Shown one piece after another: positions 9,705-17,573 of a stretch of 60,584 nt of DNA (its first letter is position 1; each line of letters begins with the position of its first letter). The position numbers and the translations under genes were made by a program. The stretch is from contig NZ_CH724150.1 in the NCBI RefSeq assembly GCF_000153185.1, positions 131,584-192,167 of the forward strand. The letters run 5' to 3'. A model generated the notes under the pieces. It was not told the origin of the DNA and searched no databases. It worked only from the letters and a program-made list of their open reading frames with translations. Origin of the DNA: Reinekea blandensis MED297 (lineage in GTDB: Bacteria > Pseudomonadota > Gammaproteobacteria > Pseudomonadales > Natronospirillaceae).

Positions 9705-9781
9705 GCGCCCGTAGCTCAGCTGGATAGAGTAGGTGGCTTCGAACCACTTGGTCGGGAGTTCGAATCTCTCCGGGCGCGCCA
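9705..9781 (+). tRNA. tRNA-Arg (anticodon TCG)
   Basis: A full cloverleaf can be drawn. The acceptor stem is GCGCCCG/CGGGCGC with discriminator G and encoded CCA. The D stem is GCTC/GAGT. The anticodon stem is GGTGG/CCACT, with loop CTTCGAA giving anticodon TCG, which reads CGA and related Arg codons. The five-base variable loop TGGTC has U at position 47. The T stem is GGGAG/CTCTC with loop TTCGAAT. A T-rich stretch (TATTTTCTATTTTT) follows and could end transcription. Confidence 0.95.
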
Positions 9782-9840
9782 TATTTTCTATTTTTCCCTT
9801 GTGTTGTAGTCGAACTCCGTAGTCGATTTTGTCTCCTTAG

Positions 9841-9946
9841 CCGGAGAGATTGTTTTGCGGCAGCAAAAATTCGGGCAACGCCCGACGAACGATCAGAGTT
9901 CGACCCGAAAGGCCGTGAGCGGTTTTCAGCGAGCGCATCTCTCCGG
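9841..9946. repeat. Inverted repeat enclosing a structured intergenic segment (gap 9782-10141)
   Basis: CCGGAGAGAT (9841-9850) and ATCTCTCCGG (9937-9946) are perfect complements 86 bp apart. ATCTCTCCGG also occurs in the 3' half of the tRNA (9764-9773). Between the arms TCGGGC-AAC-GCCCGA makes a tight hairpin. No open frame in the 360-bp gap looks coding, and no promoter for tapT was clear. It may be a non-coding RNA, a tRNA-derived remnant or a repeat; the sequence alone does not decide. Confidence 0.4.
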
Positions 9947-10141
9947 CGGTTCGGCGTTCCGAAGTGCCACATCCCCCCCAGTATTCCATCCAATTCTATT
10001 TCTATCTGATTCCGTTGAAATAGTTCGTATCCGAAGCGATGTTTACGTTAGCAGGAGCGTCCTTGTATTTGGGTCAGTTGCCTCATAGTCGAAGGTGTTC
10101 CTCATCGGTATACTATCGGCCGTCCCGCTTTGAGATCGTCA

Positions 10142-10873
10142 ATGAAACACGCCGTTCAAACCCTTTTCGAGAAACGACTGGCTCGCAGTACCCGCCCATT
10201 CCGCGCCCGTGGTTCAGAGGTCAAGCGGTGTGCTAACTGCCGTATAGATACGCGCTACTGCATTTGTGCACTCAAACCATCGACCCGGTCCAACGTTGGT
10301 TTTCTCCTGCTTTATTACGATGACGAAGTCCTGAAACCGTCCAATACGGGTCGGCTGATTGCCGATCTGATCCCGGATACTTATGCGTTCATTTGGCAGC
10401 GAACGGAGCCGGATTCGGCAATGTTGCAGTTACTTGCCGACCCTCAATGGCAGCCGGTCGTGGTCTTTCCTGAAACACAGGTTCAACCTGGGCGAGAGGC
10501 GTGGACAGAGCAACCTAAATTGAAAACCGGTCGTCGACCTCTGTTCATTTTATTGGATGGTTCCTGGCGTGAAGCCCGTAAGATGTTTCGTAAAAGCCCG
10601 TATTTGGATGCGTTTCCGGTGCTGTCGGTCAATCCGGAAGCCAGTTCGGTTTATCAGGTGCGCAAAGCAGTCGAGGCCCATCAACTGGCAACCGCCGAAG
10701 TCGCCTCCTGTGTGCTGGATGGTGCGGGTGAAGTTTATAACGGGCAATTGCTCAGAACCTGGTTTGATGTGTTCAGTTACCGATATCAGATGGGTGTGAC
10801 ACGAAGCAATCGTGGTGACGCGTTGGCACTTGAACGATTACGGGTGTTAACCATGTCAGTGGAAGGGCGGTAA
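10142..10873 (+). CDS. tapT: DTW-domain tRNA-uridine aminocarboxypropyltransferase (TapT-like)
   Basis: 243 residues of the DTW family. The N-terminal metal-site pattern CANC...CIC is at about residues 30-42. LDGSWREARKM is the DxxW signature (here DGSW in place of DGTW). The family transfers the 3-amino-3-carboxypropyl group of S-adenosylmethionine to a tRNA uridine; E. coli TapT makes acp3U at position 47. The tRNA-Arg gene 361 bp upstream has U47, a plausible but unproven substrate. Start ATG 10142 is chosen over TTG 10130; neither has a clear Shine-Dalgarno. Family assignment is firm, target tRNA is inference. Confidence 0.8.
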   Translation: MKHAVQTLFEKRLARSTRPFRARGSEVKRCANCRIDTRYCICALKPSTRSNVGFLLLYYDDEVLKPSNTGRLIADLIPDTYAFIWQRTEPDSAMLQLLADPQWQPVVVFPETQVQPGREAWTEQPKLKTGRRPLFILLDGSWREARKMFRKSPYLDAFPVLSVNPEASSVYQVRKAVEAHQLATAEVASCVLDGAGEVYNGQLLRTWFDVFSYRYQMGVTRSNRGDALALERLRVLTMSVEGR

Positions 10874-10939
10874 CGAGTATCAACGTGTTGTAAGAGTGCC
10901 TCCAAGTAGGGAGGTCAATGGATAAATGTCAATAAAAGC

Positions 10940-11073
10940 GGCATTTGATGACGAAAGCGCGAAATGCCTCTGAATTGCCATTGCATTATTCATCGTGAGT
11001 CGCATAATGCGCGTCCTGTCTCTTTGTTCAACTATTGCGTCAGCGCATTGGAACAGTGTTCTGACGCAATATC
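10940..11073 (+). promoter_or_regulatory. Structured 5' leader of nhaD with three successive stem-loops
   Basis: Three perfect-stem hairpins are lined up before nhaD. They are GGCATTT/AAATGCC (10940-10968), GCATTAT/ATAATGC (10983-11010) and TATTGCGTCAG/CTGACGCAATA (11033-11073). The last ends 22 bp before the start codon, close to the GGAG at 11082-11085. A further CCTCC/GGAGG hairpin sits at 10899-10914. The arrangement suggests a cis-acting RNA controlling antiporter synthesis. The third could also be an 11-bp operator. I could not match it from memory to a known sodium or lithium riboswitch class. Confidence 0.45.
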
Positions 11074-11095
11074 GATAGCATGGAGTCCTGCATAC

Positions 11096-12511
11096 ATGAA
11101 AGCGTTTATCTCGCTGCTTATGCTGATGATGCTCACACCGGTCGCACTGGCCAGTGGCAGCAACACCGGTGAAATTCTCGATCTGACCCACCACTGGGCC
11201 GGTTATACGGCGATCGCCGTATTCGTTATTGCCTATGCCTTTGTCATTTTCGAAGAGCAATTGCACTTGCCAAAGTCCAAGCCGGTTATGGTCTCTGCCG
11301 GTTTGATCTGGATTTTGATTGCGGTCGCTTATGCGTCCAATCATTTAACCGGTCCGATCAAGGAGGGCATTCAGCATAACTTCCTCGAGTATGCAGAACT
11401 CTTTTTCTTCTTATTGGTAGCGATGACCTACATTAACGCCATGATGGAGCGGGGTGTGTTTGAAGCGCTGCGCAACTGGCTGGTGGAACGGGGCTTTAGC
11501 TATCGACAACTGTTTTGGATGACAGGCTGGTTGGCCTTCTTTATTTCACCCGTTGCTGACAACCTGACCACCGCATTGATCATGTGTGCGGTGGTGCTGA
11601 CTGTGGGTAAAAACGAACCGAAGTTCGTCAGTATCGCCTGTGTGAACATCGTTGTTGCAGCCAATGCTGGTGGTGCATTCAGCCCCTTTGGTGACATCAC
11701 GACGTTGATGGTCTGGCAGAAAGGCATGGTGCATTTCGGTGAGTTCTTCAATCTGTTCGTGCCATCTGTTGTTAACTTCCTGGTACCAGCCGTTGTTATG
11801 CATTTTGCATTGCCGAAATCCACTCCGGAAAAGGCTGCAACCCTAAAGTACGCTTCGGGACGGGTCATGAAACATGGTGGCATGGCCATTGTCGGATTGT
11901 TCCTGCTGACGATTATTACGGCGGTCAGCTTCCATAATTTCTTCCACATTCCACCGGTTTACGGAATGATGTTTGGCTTAGGGTATCTGAAGCTGTTCGG
12001 CTATTACCTGTCACGTCGGTCACACAGTTGGCAGCGCAATGCGGAAAACCCGCCAAGCGACAATGCCGACCCTTACGAGTTTGACGTTTTTGCCAAAGTT
12101 GCTCGTTCAGAGTGGGATACGCTGTTCTTCTTTTACGGCGTGATCATGAGTGTGGGTGGTCTTGGCTTTATCGGTTATCTGGCGCTGGCCTCAGAAGCCG
12201 TATACGTCGGCCTCGGCCCAACGACGGCCAATATCCTGGTTGGCTTTGCGTCGGCCATCGTGGATAACATTCCGGTCATGTTTGCCGTCTTGACGATGGA
12301 GCCGGCTATGGATCTGTCTCAGTGGCTTCTGGTGACATTAACGGCCGGTGTAGGCGGCTCAATGCTCTCGATTGGTTCTGCTGCCGGGGTGGCATTAATG
12401 GGGCAGGCTCGAGGAAAGTATACTTTCTTCGGACACCTGAAATGGACGCCGGTGATTATGCTGGGGTACTTTGCATCCATCGGCGTGCACTTCTTAATCA
12501 ACGGCGCCTGA
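11096..12511 (+). CDS. nhaD: Na+/H+ antiporter NhaD
   Basis: 471 residues with a signal-like N terminus ending ...PVALASG and about a dozen hydrophobic segments. Family-typical stretches are SPVADNLTTALI and NAGGAFSPFGDITTLMVW in the first half, and VDNIPVMFAVL and GGSMLSIGSAAGVALMG in the second. It exports Na+ (Li+) in exchange for H+ across the inner membrane, typical of marine and halophilic proteobacteria. I start at ATG 11096 with GGAG ten bases upstream; an in-frame upstream start at 10964 would read through the leader hairpins. It is a single-gene unit closed by a strong terminator. Confidence 0.93.
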   Translation: MKAFISLLMLMMLTPVALASGSNTGEILDLTHHWAGYTAIAVFVIAYAFVIFEEQLHLPKSKPVMVSAGLIWILIAVAYASNHLTGPIKEGIQHNFLEYAELFFFLLVAMTYINAMMERGVFEALRNWLVERGFSYRQLFWMTGWLAFFISPVADNLTTALIMCAVVLTVGKNEPKFVSIACVNIVVAANAGGAFSPFGDITTLMVWQKGMVHFGEFFNLFVPSVVNFLVPAVVMHFALPKSTPEKAATLKYASGRVMKHGGMAIVGLFLLTIITAVSFHNFFHIPPVYGMMFGLGYLKLFGYYLSRRSHSWQRNAENPPSDNADPYEFDVFAKVARSEWDTLFFFYGVIMSVGGLGFIGYLALASEAVYVGLGPTTANILVGFASAIVDNIPVMFAVLTMEPAMDLSQWLLVTLTAGVGGSMLSIGSAAGVALMGQARGKYTFFGHLKWTPVIMLGYFASIGVHFLINGA

Positions 12512-12531
12512 AACAGGCAAAACCGTAGTTC

Positions 12532-12569
12532 AAAAAAAACCGGAAGCGGTCCCGCTTCCGGTTTTTTTT
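12532..12569. terminator. Bidirectional Rho-independent terminator between nhaD and the TPR-methyltransferase gene
   Basis: ACCGGAAGCGG pairs with CCGCTTCCGGT around a 2-nt loop. It is flanked by A-run and T-run on opposite sides, so it works on both strands between convergent genes. Confidence 0.93.
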
Positions 12570-12604
12570 TATGCTGATCGCTTACGACTGGGATAGTTGC
12601 GTTA

Positions 12605-14674
12605 TTACTTCTGTACGTAAAACTGATACATGCCGGCGAAGGTTGCCGGGTAAGAGCTTTCAAACGTTTGCCAGTTCTCAAGGTTTGTCAGCGTTTTATC
12701 ATTGGGGAACAAGCTCCGGTATTGGTTACGAACATGCTCAGGCAAGACAAAGCCAAGGAAGTTCAGTGATTCCTTGTTGATCAGTTGTTTTAAGTCTTTA
12801 GGCTCGTACTGGCACTCCTGAACATGAAACAGCAGATCCCGGCAACCACTGGCTGAATAGAAATCCTGACTCTTCAGTATGCCGGAAAAATCATACGGCA
12901 TGTTGCCGTCCAGGATGGCTTGACGCATGGTGCGAATGCCGTCGAGTGTCAGTGGCACATCGTATTCTTCAATCATCCGTCGAACTTCACGAACGACCTC
13001 CCGGGCTTGATAGCTATAGAGACCAAGTTTTAATAATCCCCGATCAACCAGTCGGTCCTTGAGCTTCGCCAGACCAGCCTCCGGCGACTGCATGTGATGC
13101 AGAACCCCTGAGCATTCGATGACATGAAACTTATCTTCCAACCGGTCCAGTTCCAGAATATCGCCACACAGAAAACTTAAGTTGGTAATTCCCAGTGCGT
13201 CGGCTTGCCGCTTGGCATAGGCTAACGAGCGTTTACTGAGATCGATGGCTGTGACTTCAGCATTGCGGAAATACCTGGCCACTCGCAATGCATGCTGACC
13301 GGTGCCGGCACCGGCAATCAAAAATTTTACGGCCCCCATGTTAAAAAAGGCCGGAGCACGAAAATCGATCAGTTCATTTTCCAGTGCGCGGCCATAATTG
13401 GTTGGAGTGTTGTACCCGAGATGAAGCCATCGAGGGTAAGGGTTTTCTTCATACTGTGATTTAACTGATTGCGAAACAGTATCGGTAATCGGTGTCAGTT
13501 GTTTGATGCTTTTTGCAATGTTGAGTTCGGTCTGAGGCTCGTTAACGGCGTGCTCGATCAACGCCTGGCAATAGTCTGGCCAAGCAGCTGTGTTTAAGCG
13601 AGATGTGGTGCTAAATGCTGAGAGTCGCTGAATAGGTTCGTACATGGCGTACAGAACCACCAGGTGAGCCATGTTGTGAAGCGGGGGATGTCCTGAGCGT
13701 TTCACATCATTAATTAACGTTTTGAGTCCTGCCAGCAGATCCCGTTCTGAACTGTCATACAGTGAAACATGCTCATTATGTTCCGCATGCATAGCCAGAT
13801 TACCAGCAAGCGTCAGCAGGTTCTGATCCGCATAACCTCCGGCAATACTGTTCAACAAAACCTGTTTGCGCAGCATGACAAGGAACTGTTCAAGCTCAGC
13901 ATTGGTGAAGTAGATTTTACCCAATGACTGATTGAGCAGTGGGTCTTTGGCCAGGTCTTGCAGGTCGATGATGGCGTCGGGGCTGTCCAGGTGATATTTG
14001 TGGCGCATTAGCGACATGACCAGGGTTGCCAACGCTTGGGGATTGGTGTTTGGAACGTTAAGCCAACGCAAAGCGTCTTTTTCAAGGTCTTCCTGGTAGC
14101 GGTCAGCCTGAATCATCGGCAGAATTTCAAAGAGCTTTGCCTGTACATGCGCGTCTTCTGGATGCACGCGAAAAAGCTGCCTGTAGGCTTGAAAGGCTTC
14201 AACCGTATTGCCTTTTCGTGCCAGAGTGTAAGCCAGTGATGTGGCTGCCCGTGTTTGTCGAGGCGCGATCTCTAACGCTTTGGAAAAACAGCTCAACGCA
14301 TCGTCATACTGTTTTTGAGCGAGCCGGACATGACCCAGTGAGTACCAGCAACCGGCATCTTGCGTGGTGATCGACAGTGCTTCTTTCAGGTGATGGTCTG
14401 CCAGCGCGTAGAAGCCTTCATCCAGCGCGATCCGGCCAAGCAGGTTGTGCCCTGAGATGCCTGCCCGGGATGATTGTCGCAGTCTCTGCGCAAGCTCTTT
14501 TGCTAAACCGCGGTGCTTGACCGTTTGTTCATTAGGTGTCTGCGCGTTGAGGCTTTTTTCATAGTGATACAAAGCCTGCTTTTGCAGAAGCGCGATATCA
14601 TCGCCTGACTGAGAGGGCTCCGACGGAGCTGTCATCTCCCAGGAAGCCGTAACGGACGGTTGTGCCTGTGACAT
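12605..14674 (-). CDS. TPR-repeat protein with SAM-dependent methyltransferase domain
   Basis: 689 residues, cytoplasmic. The N-terminal part (about residues 25-200) holds tetratricopeptide helices (for example CWYSLGHVRLAQKQYDDALS). An alpha-helical middle follows. A class I methyltransferase core begins near residue 450 with motif I IAGAGTGQHAL, then AIDLSKRSLAYAKR and the post-motif ECSGVLHHM. The start is the ATG after AAAGGTG; an in-frame GTG three codons earlier is part of that Shine-Dalgarno. It diverges from fliS. Proteins of this build occur near flagellar and glycan loci, but the substrate is unknown; modification of a flagellar or surface protein is only a guess from position. Confidence 0.75.
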   Translation of the reverse strand: MSQAQPSVTASWEMTAPSEPSQSGDDIALLQKQALYHYEKSLNAQTPNEQTVKHRGLAKELAQRLRQSSRAGISGHNLLGRIALDEGFYALADHHLKEALSITTQDAGCWYSLGHVRLAQKQYDDALSCFSKALEIAPRQTRAATSLAYTLARKGNTVEAFQAYRQLFRVHPEDAHVQAKLFEILPMIQADRYQEDLEKDALRWLNVPNTNPQALATLVMSLMRHKYHLDSPDAIIDLQDLAKDPLLNQSLGKIYFTNAELEQFLVMLRKQVLLNSIAGGYADQNLLTLAGNLAMHAEHNEHVSLYDSSERDLLAGLKTLINDVKRSGHPPLHNMAHLVVLYAMYEPIQRLSAFSTTSRLNTAAWPDYCQALIEHAVNEPQTELNIAKSIKQLTPITDTVSQSVKSQYEENPYPRWLHLGYNTPTNYGRALENELIDFRAPAFFNMGAVKFLIAGAGTGQHALRVARYFRNAEVTAIDLSKRSLAYAKRQADALGITNLSFLCGDILELDRLEDKFHVIECSGVLHHMQSPEAGLAKLKDRLVDRGLLKLGLYSYQAREVVREVRRMIEEYDVPLTLDGIRTMRQAILDGNMPYDFSGILKSQDFYSASGCRDLLFHVQECQYEPKDLKQLINKESLNFLGFVLPEHVRNQYRSLFPNDKTLTNLENWQTFESSYPATFAGMYQFYVQK

Positions 14675-14876
14675 AAGTTTCACCTTTTTCCGGTTATTGC
14701 CGATCTCGCCTGAAAAAGCGGAAATGGCTCGCCGGTCACTTCTGCATTTGGCTGGTTCTCAGTCAGAATTTGCAACCCATGTGCCAAAACTGCTCCAATG
14801 GCTTTACACCGGTTTCTTTAAAGCGATTTCTCAAATGAAGCTACATTTGAACAACAGTTAGGGTTCGAAAATCGCC

Positions 14877-14903
14877 TAAACTAAATTGCAGTCTGGCCGA
14901 TAA
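14877..14903 (+). promoter_or_regulatory. Sigma-28 (FliA) promoter of fliS
   Basis: TAAACTAA, 11-bp spacer, GCCGATAA. The -10 matches the enterobacterial FliA consensus exactly and the -35 keeps TAAA. It lies 46 bp before the fliS start and implies late-class expression. Confidence 0.88.
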
Positions 14904-14949
14904 CGATCTTGTACCGGGTACCGATGTCTGACTGAAACGAGGTAAAGCC

Positions 14950-15378
14950 ATGTATGCGCAGGGCATAAAAGAATATCAATCCGTAGGCACGCAAACGTCG
15001 ATTGTGGATGCTGATCCACACCGGCTGATTCAGTTGCTCTTTGAAGGCGCTATGTCCCGTATTTCTGCGGCCAAAGGGCATATGGAGCGAAAAGAGTATG
15101 ACCGTAAGAGCAATCAGATTAATTCGGCGATCAATATAATTGGCGGGCTTCAGGAAAGCCTGAATTTTGATGCCGGTGAGCTGGCACAGAATCTTGAACG
15201 TCTGTACGACTACATGATTCGTCGCCTGTTCGAAGCCAATGTTCGTAACAGCGTTGAGATGCTGGACGAAGTGACCGGATTATTGATGCAGATCAAGTCT
15301 GCATGGGATGAGATTCGGGATCAGGCCTTAGCAGCCATGGGTAAAACGACGGAATCCACGCAAGCCGGTCGCGTCTAG
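14950..15378 (+). CDS. fliS: Flagellar export chaperone FliS
   Basis: 142 residues, all helical. MYAQGIKEYQSVGTQT matches the FliS N terminus, and DPHRLIQLLFEGA is the conserved helix. FliS binds the disordered C terminus of flagellin in the cytoplasm and delivers it to the export gate. AGGTAA precedes the ATG. In related bacteria fliS follows fliD; here it is a single gene between its own sigma-28 promoter and a terminator, with the TPR-methyltransferase gene upstream on the other strand. Confidence 0.93.
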   Translation: MYAQGIKEYQSVGTQTSIVDADPHRLIQLLFEGAMSRISAAKGHMERKEYDRKSNQINSAINIIGGLQESLNFDAGELAQNLERLYDYMIRRLFEANVRNSVEMLDEVTGLLMQIKSAWDEIRDQALAAMGKTTESTQAGRV

Positions 15379-15402
15379 TTGACCCTTTATTAAGTTGGAT
15401 TT

Positions 15403-15435
15403 AACCCGGTCGATTGTTTGTCGTCCGGGTTTTTT
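15403..15435 (+). terminator. Rho-independent terminator after fliS
   Basis: AACCCGG (15403-15409) pairs with CCGGGTT (15425-15431), followed by a T-run. Confidence 0.8.
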
Positions 15436-15678
15436 GTTGCTCGTTTTTCGAACAGCTCTACGCAGATTTGATTATCGAATGAACAGATTTGTAAGTCAGA
15501 TACCGATAAACTGATTTTGATTCTGGCGGCAGAGTAAAAAAACTCAGTCAGTTATTTGACTATTTTGTGAAATCTGTCTTAACTTCCCCAAACAATTTGC
15601 AGCCAAACTTTTGACAGTGTTAGATGTTTCGCTGAAATCCTCACAATGCAGTAATCGAAAGTTCAGGGAGCTTTATCG

Positions 15679-17136
15679 ATGTGGAGAGAAATTAAGCTGT
15701 TGCTCGTAGATAACGATGCACAGCGTCGCCATGACATGACCGTCATTTTAGACTTTCTCGGAGAAGAGAGTGTCGTGGTTGAGGGAACGGATTGGTTGGA
15801 AAAGGCCAAGGCAAAGGTCGAATCACCGTCTGAAATCGTCGGGATACTGATGGGTGATGTTGGTCAGGCTCTCAATAAGGCGTTGGACGCTGTCAGAGAA
15901 TGGGATGAAGGCTTGCCCGTCATGCTGCTCGGTGATCATCCTGAAAGTGAACTGCTGGACGATGAGTTGCGTGCACGTATCATCGCGAAAATTCAGTACC
16001 CACCCTCATATAATAAGCTCCTGGATAACCTGCATCGTGCCCAGATGTATCGCGAACAGTTCGATCTGACACGAGGTCGGGATCAGCGTCGTGAGATCAA
16101 TCTGTTTCGTAGCCTGGTCGGCAGCTCCCGCAGTGTGCAGGGCGTTCGGGAAATGATGGCGCAGGTTGCTGACAAAGAAGTCACCGTCCTGATTACCGGT
16201 GAAAGCGGTACCGGCAAAGAAGTGGTTGCCCGCAATCTCCATTACAACTCCCATCGCCGTCATAAGCCTTTTGTACCGGTGAACTGCGGTGCGATTCCGG
16301 CAGAACTGATCGAAAGTGAACTGTTCGGTCATGAGAAAGGGGCGTTTACCGGCGCGATTACCTCGCGTGCCGGTCGGTTTGAAATGGCCGAGGGCGGTAC
16401 TCTGTTTCTTGATGAGATTGGCGATTTACCGCTGAACATGCAGGTTAAGCTGTTACGGGTTCTGCAGGAACGGACATTCGAGCGGGTTGGCGGAACAAAG
16501 ACCTTTAATTCGGACGTTCGGGTCATCGCGGCAACCCACCGCAATCTGGAAGATATGATCGAGAAAGGTGACTTCCGTGAAGACCTGTTTTATCGGTTAA
16601 ATGTGTTCCCGATTGAGATGCCGGCGCTGCGCGAACGACATGAAGACATCCCTCTGCTGTTGAATGAACTGGTTTCCCGGTTGGAAAATGAGAAACGCGG
16701 ATCAATTCGTTTCAACTCAGCTGCAATCATGTCGCTCGTACAGCACGATTGGCCCGGCAATGTTCGTGAGATGGCGAACCTGGTCGAACGACTGGTAATC
16801 ATGCATCCCTATGGCGTCATTGGTGTACAGGAACTGCCGATGAAGTATCGGCACGTTGAAGAGTCTGACGACGATCTGTTGCCGAAGTCGGTGATGGACG
16901 CGGTTGATGAAGCTCGCCCCATACCCATGTCAGAACAGTCTGCAGCGTTGTTGCCGGTTAATGGATTAGATTTAAAAGAATACTTGACCGATTTGGAGAA
17001 AAGCCTGATTCAGCAAGCGTTGGACGACGCCCAGGGCGTTGTGGCCCGAGCCGCTGAAAAACTGCACATTCGTCGAACGACCCTCGTAGAAAAAATGCGT
17101 AAGTACGATATCAACCGCCGGGAAGCGATTAACTGA
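15679..17136 (+). CDS. flrA: Sigma-54-dependent flagellar master regulator FlrA/FleQ
   Basis: 485 residues. A receiver-like N-terminal domain is followed by the c-di-GMP-binding motif LFRS at residues 142-145, the same numbers as in Pseudomonas FleQ. The AAA+ domain has Walker A GESGTGKE (~174), the sigma-54 loop GAFTGAI, Walker [11 protein letters not shown] and an arginine-finger region. The C-terminal HTH is [16 protein letters not shown]. It activates the FlrBC and basal-body operons with RpoN. The 300-bp upstream region shows no sigma-54 site; a weak sigma-70-like pair (TTGACT, 18 bp, TAACTT at about 15558-15587) is possible. The start follows CAGGGAG. Confidence 0.94.
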   Translation: MWREIKLLLVDNDAQRRHDMTVILDFLGEESVVVEGTDWLEKAKAKVESPSEIVGILMGDVGQALNKALDAVREWDEGLPVMLLGDHPESELLDDELRARIIAKIQYPPSYNKLLDNLHRAQMYREQFDLTRGRDQRREINLFRSLVGSSRSVQGVREMMAQVADKEVTVLITGESGTGKEVVARNLHYNSHRRHKPFVPVNCGAIPAELIESELFGHEKGAFTGAITSRAGRFEMAEGGTLFLDEIGDLPLNMQVKLLRVLQERTFERVGGTKTFNSDVRVIAATHRNLEDMIEKGDFREDLFYRLNVFPIEMPALRERHEDIPLLLNELVSRLENEKRGSIRFNSAAIMSLVQHDWPGNVREMANLVERLVIMHPYGVIGVQELPMKYRHVEESDDDLLPKSVMDAVDEARPIPMSEQSAALLPVNGLDLKEYLTDLEKSLIQQALDDAQGVVARAAEKLHIRRTTLVEKMRKYDINRREAIN

Positions 17137-17164
17137 CTTCTGCAACTCATCGTTATTAAATACC

Positions 17165-17398
17165 AAAACCCTGCAGTGCAGGGTTTCAGTTTTTTGATAA
17201 ACCCCGCCGACAAAAAGGTAGCTTTCAAATGGATCGCTGCAAGTGTCGCCGGAATGCCGGACCACCTGATACGCTCGACGAAAACACCGGAGCGCCGGAC
17301 CACCATATTTTCGACGTCCATTTGAAATCTACCTTTTCATCGTCTCGAAATCGGTGGTGATTTTGTCATCAGCCTGAAACCCTGCACTGCAGGGTTTT
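17165..17398. repeat. Nested inverted-repeat cassette (MITE-like) between flrA and flrB
   Basis: A 234-bp block in the 437-bp gap. The outer 25-bp ends (17165-17189 and 17374-17398) are perfect inverted copies of each other, and each is itself a hairpin AAACCCTGCA-n-TGCAGGGTTT. An inner pair (17213-17236 and 17315-17337) is inverted over about 21 bp with one mismatch and one bulge. The centre has an 11-bp direct repeat GCCGGACCACC at 17256 and 17294. No coding frame or target-site duplication was evident. It could be a small non-autonomous element or a duplicated terminator with structured RNA between. Confidence 0.6.
17166..17195 (+). terminator. Terminator-like hairpin after flrA
   Basis: A 10-bp stem AAACCCTGCA/TGCAGGGTTT around one base is followed by CAG and six T, 30 bp after the flrA stop. 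It forms the left end of the nested repeat block. Confidence 0.7.
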
Positions 17399-17400
17399 TT
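17377..17400. terminator. Second terminator-like hairpin before flrB
   Basis: The same 10-bp stem as at 17166 with the centre base complemented, followed by TTTTTT. In this orientation the T-run lies on the + strand, so it is a second forward terminator; the stem is symmetrical. Confidence 0.6.
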
Positions 17401-17520
17401 CGTTTTTAGGGGGTAACCGATAACCCATGACTCGTTTGTAACTCGGCTTTTAACTGGGTAATGGCTCGGAAAAGCGCATGGTTTCTGGGTGTTTGATGAT
17501 TTAGATGTCACGGGTAAAGC

Positions 17521-17536
17521 TGGCACTACGTTTGCA
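17521..17536 (+). promoter_or_regulatory. Sigma-54 (RpoN) promoter of flrBC
   Basis: TGGCAC-TACGT-TTGCA matches the -24/-12 consensus with correct spacing. The predicted start is about 25 bp before flrB, which would place flrBC under FlrA-RpoN control. Confidence 0.88.
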
Positions 17537-17573
17537 ATAACCAGTTAACTGTCAAAGAATTGAATGCTGCCTT

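Noticed and set aside
9685-9993. Leftward ORF of 102 codons containing GEIRTPDQVVRSHLLYPAEL
   Set aside because: This is the antisense translation of the tRNA gene, a well-known false protein family in automatic annotation.
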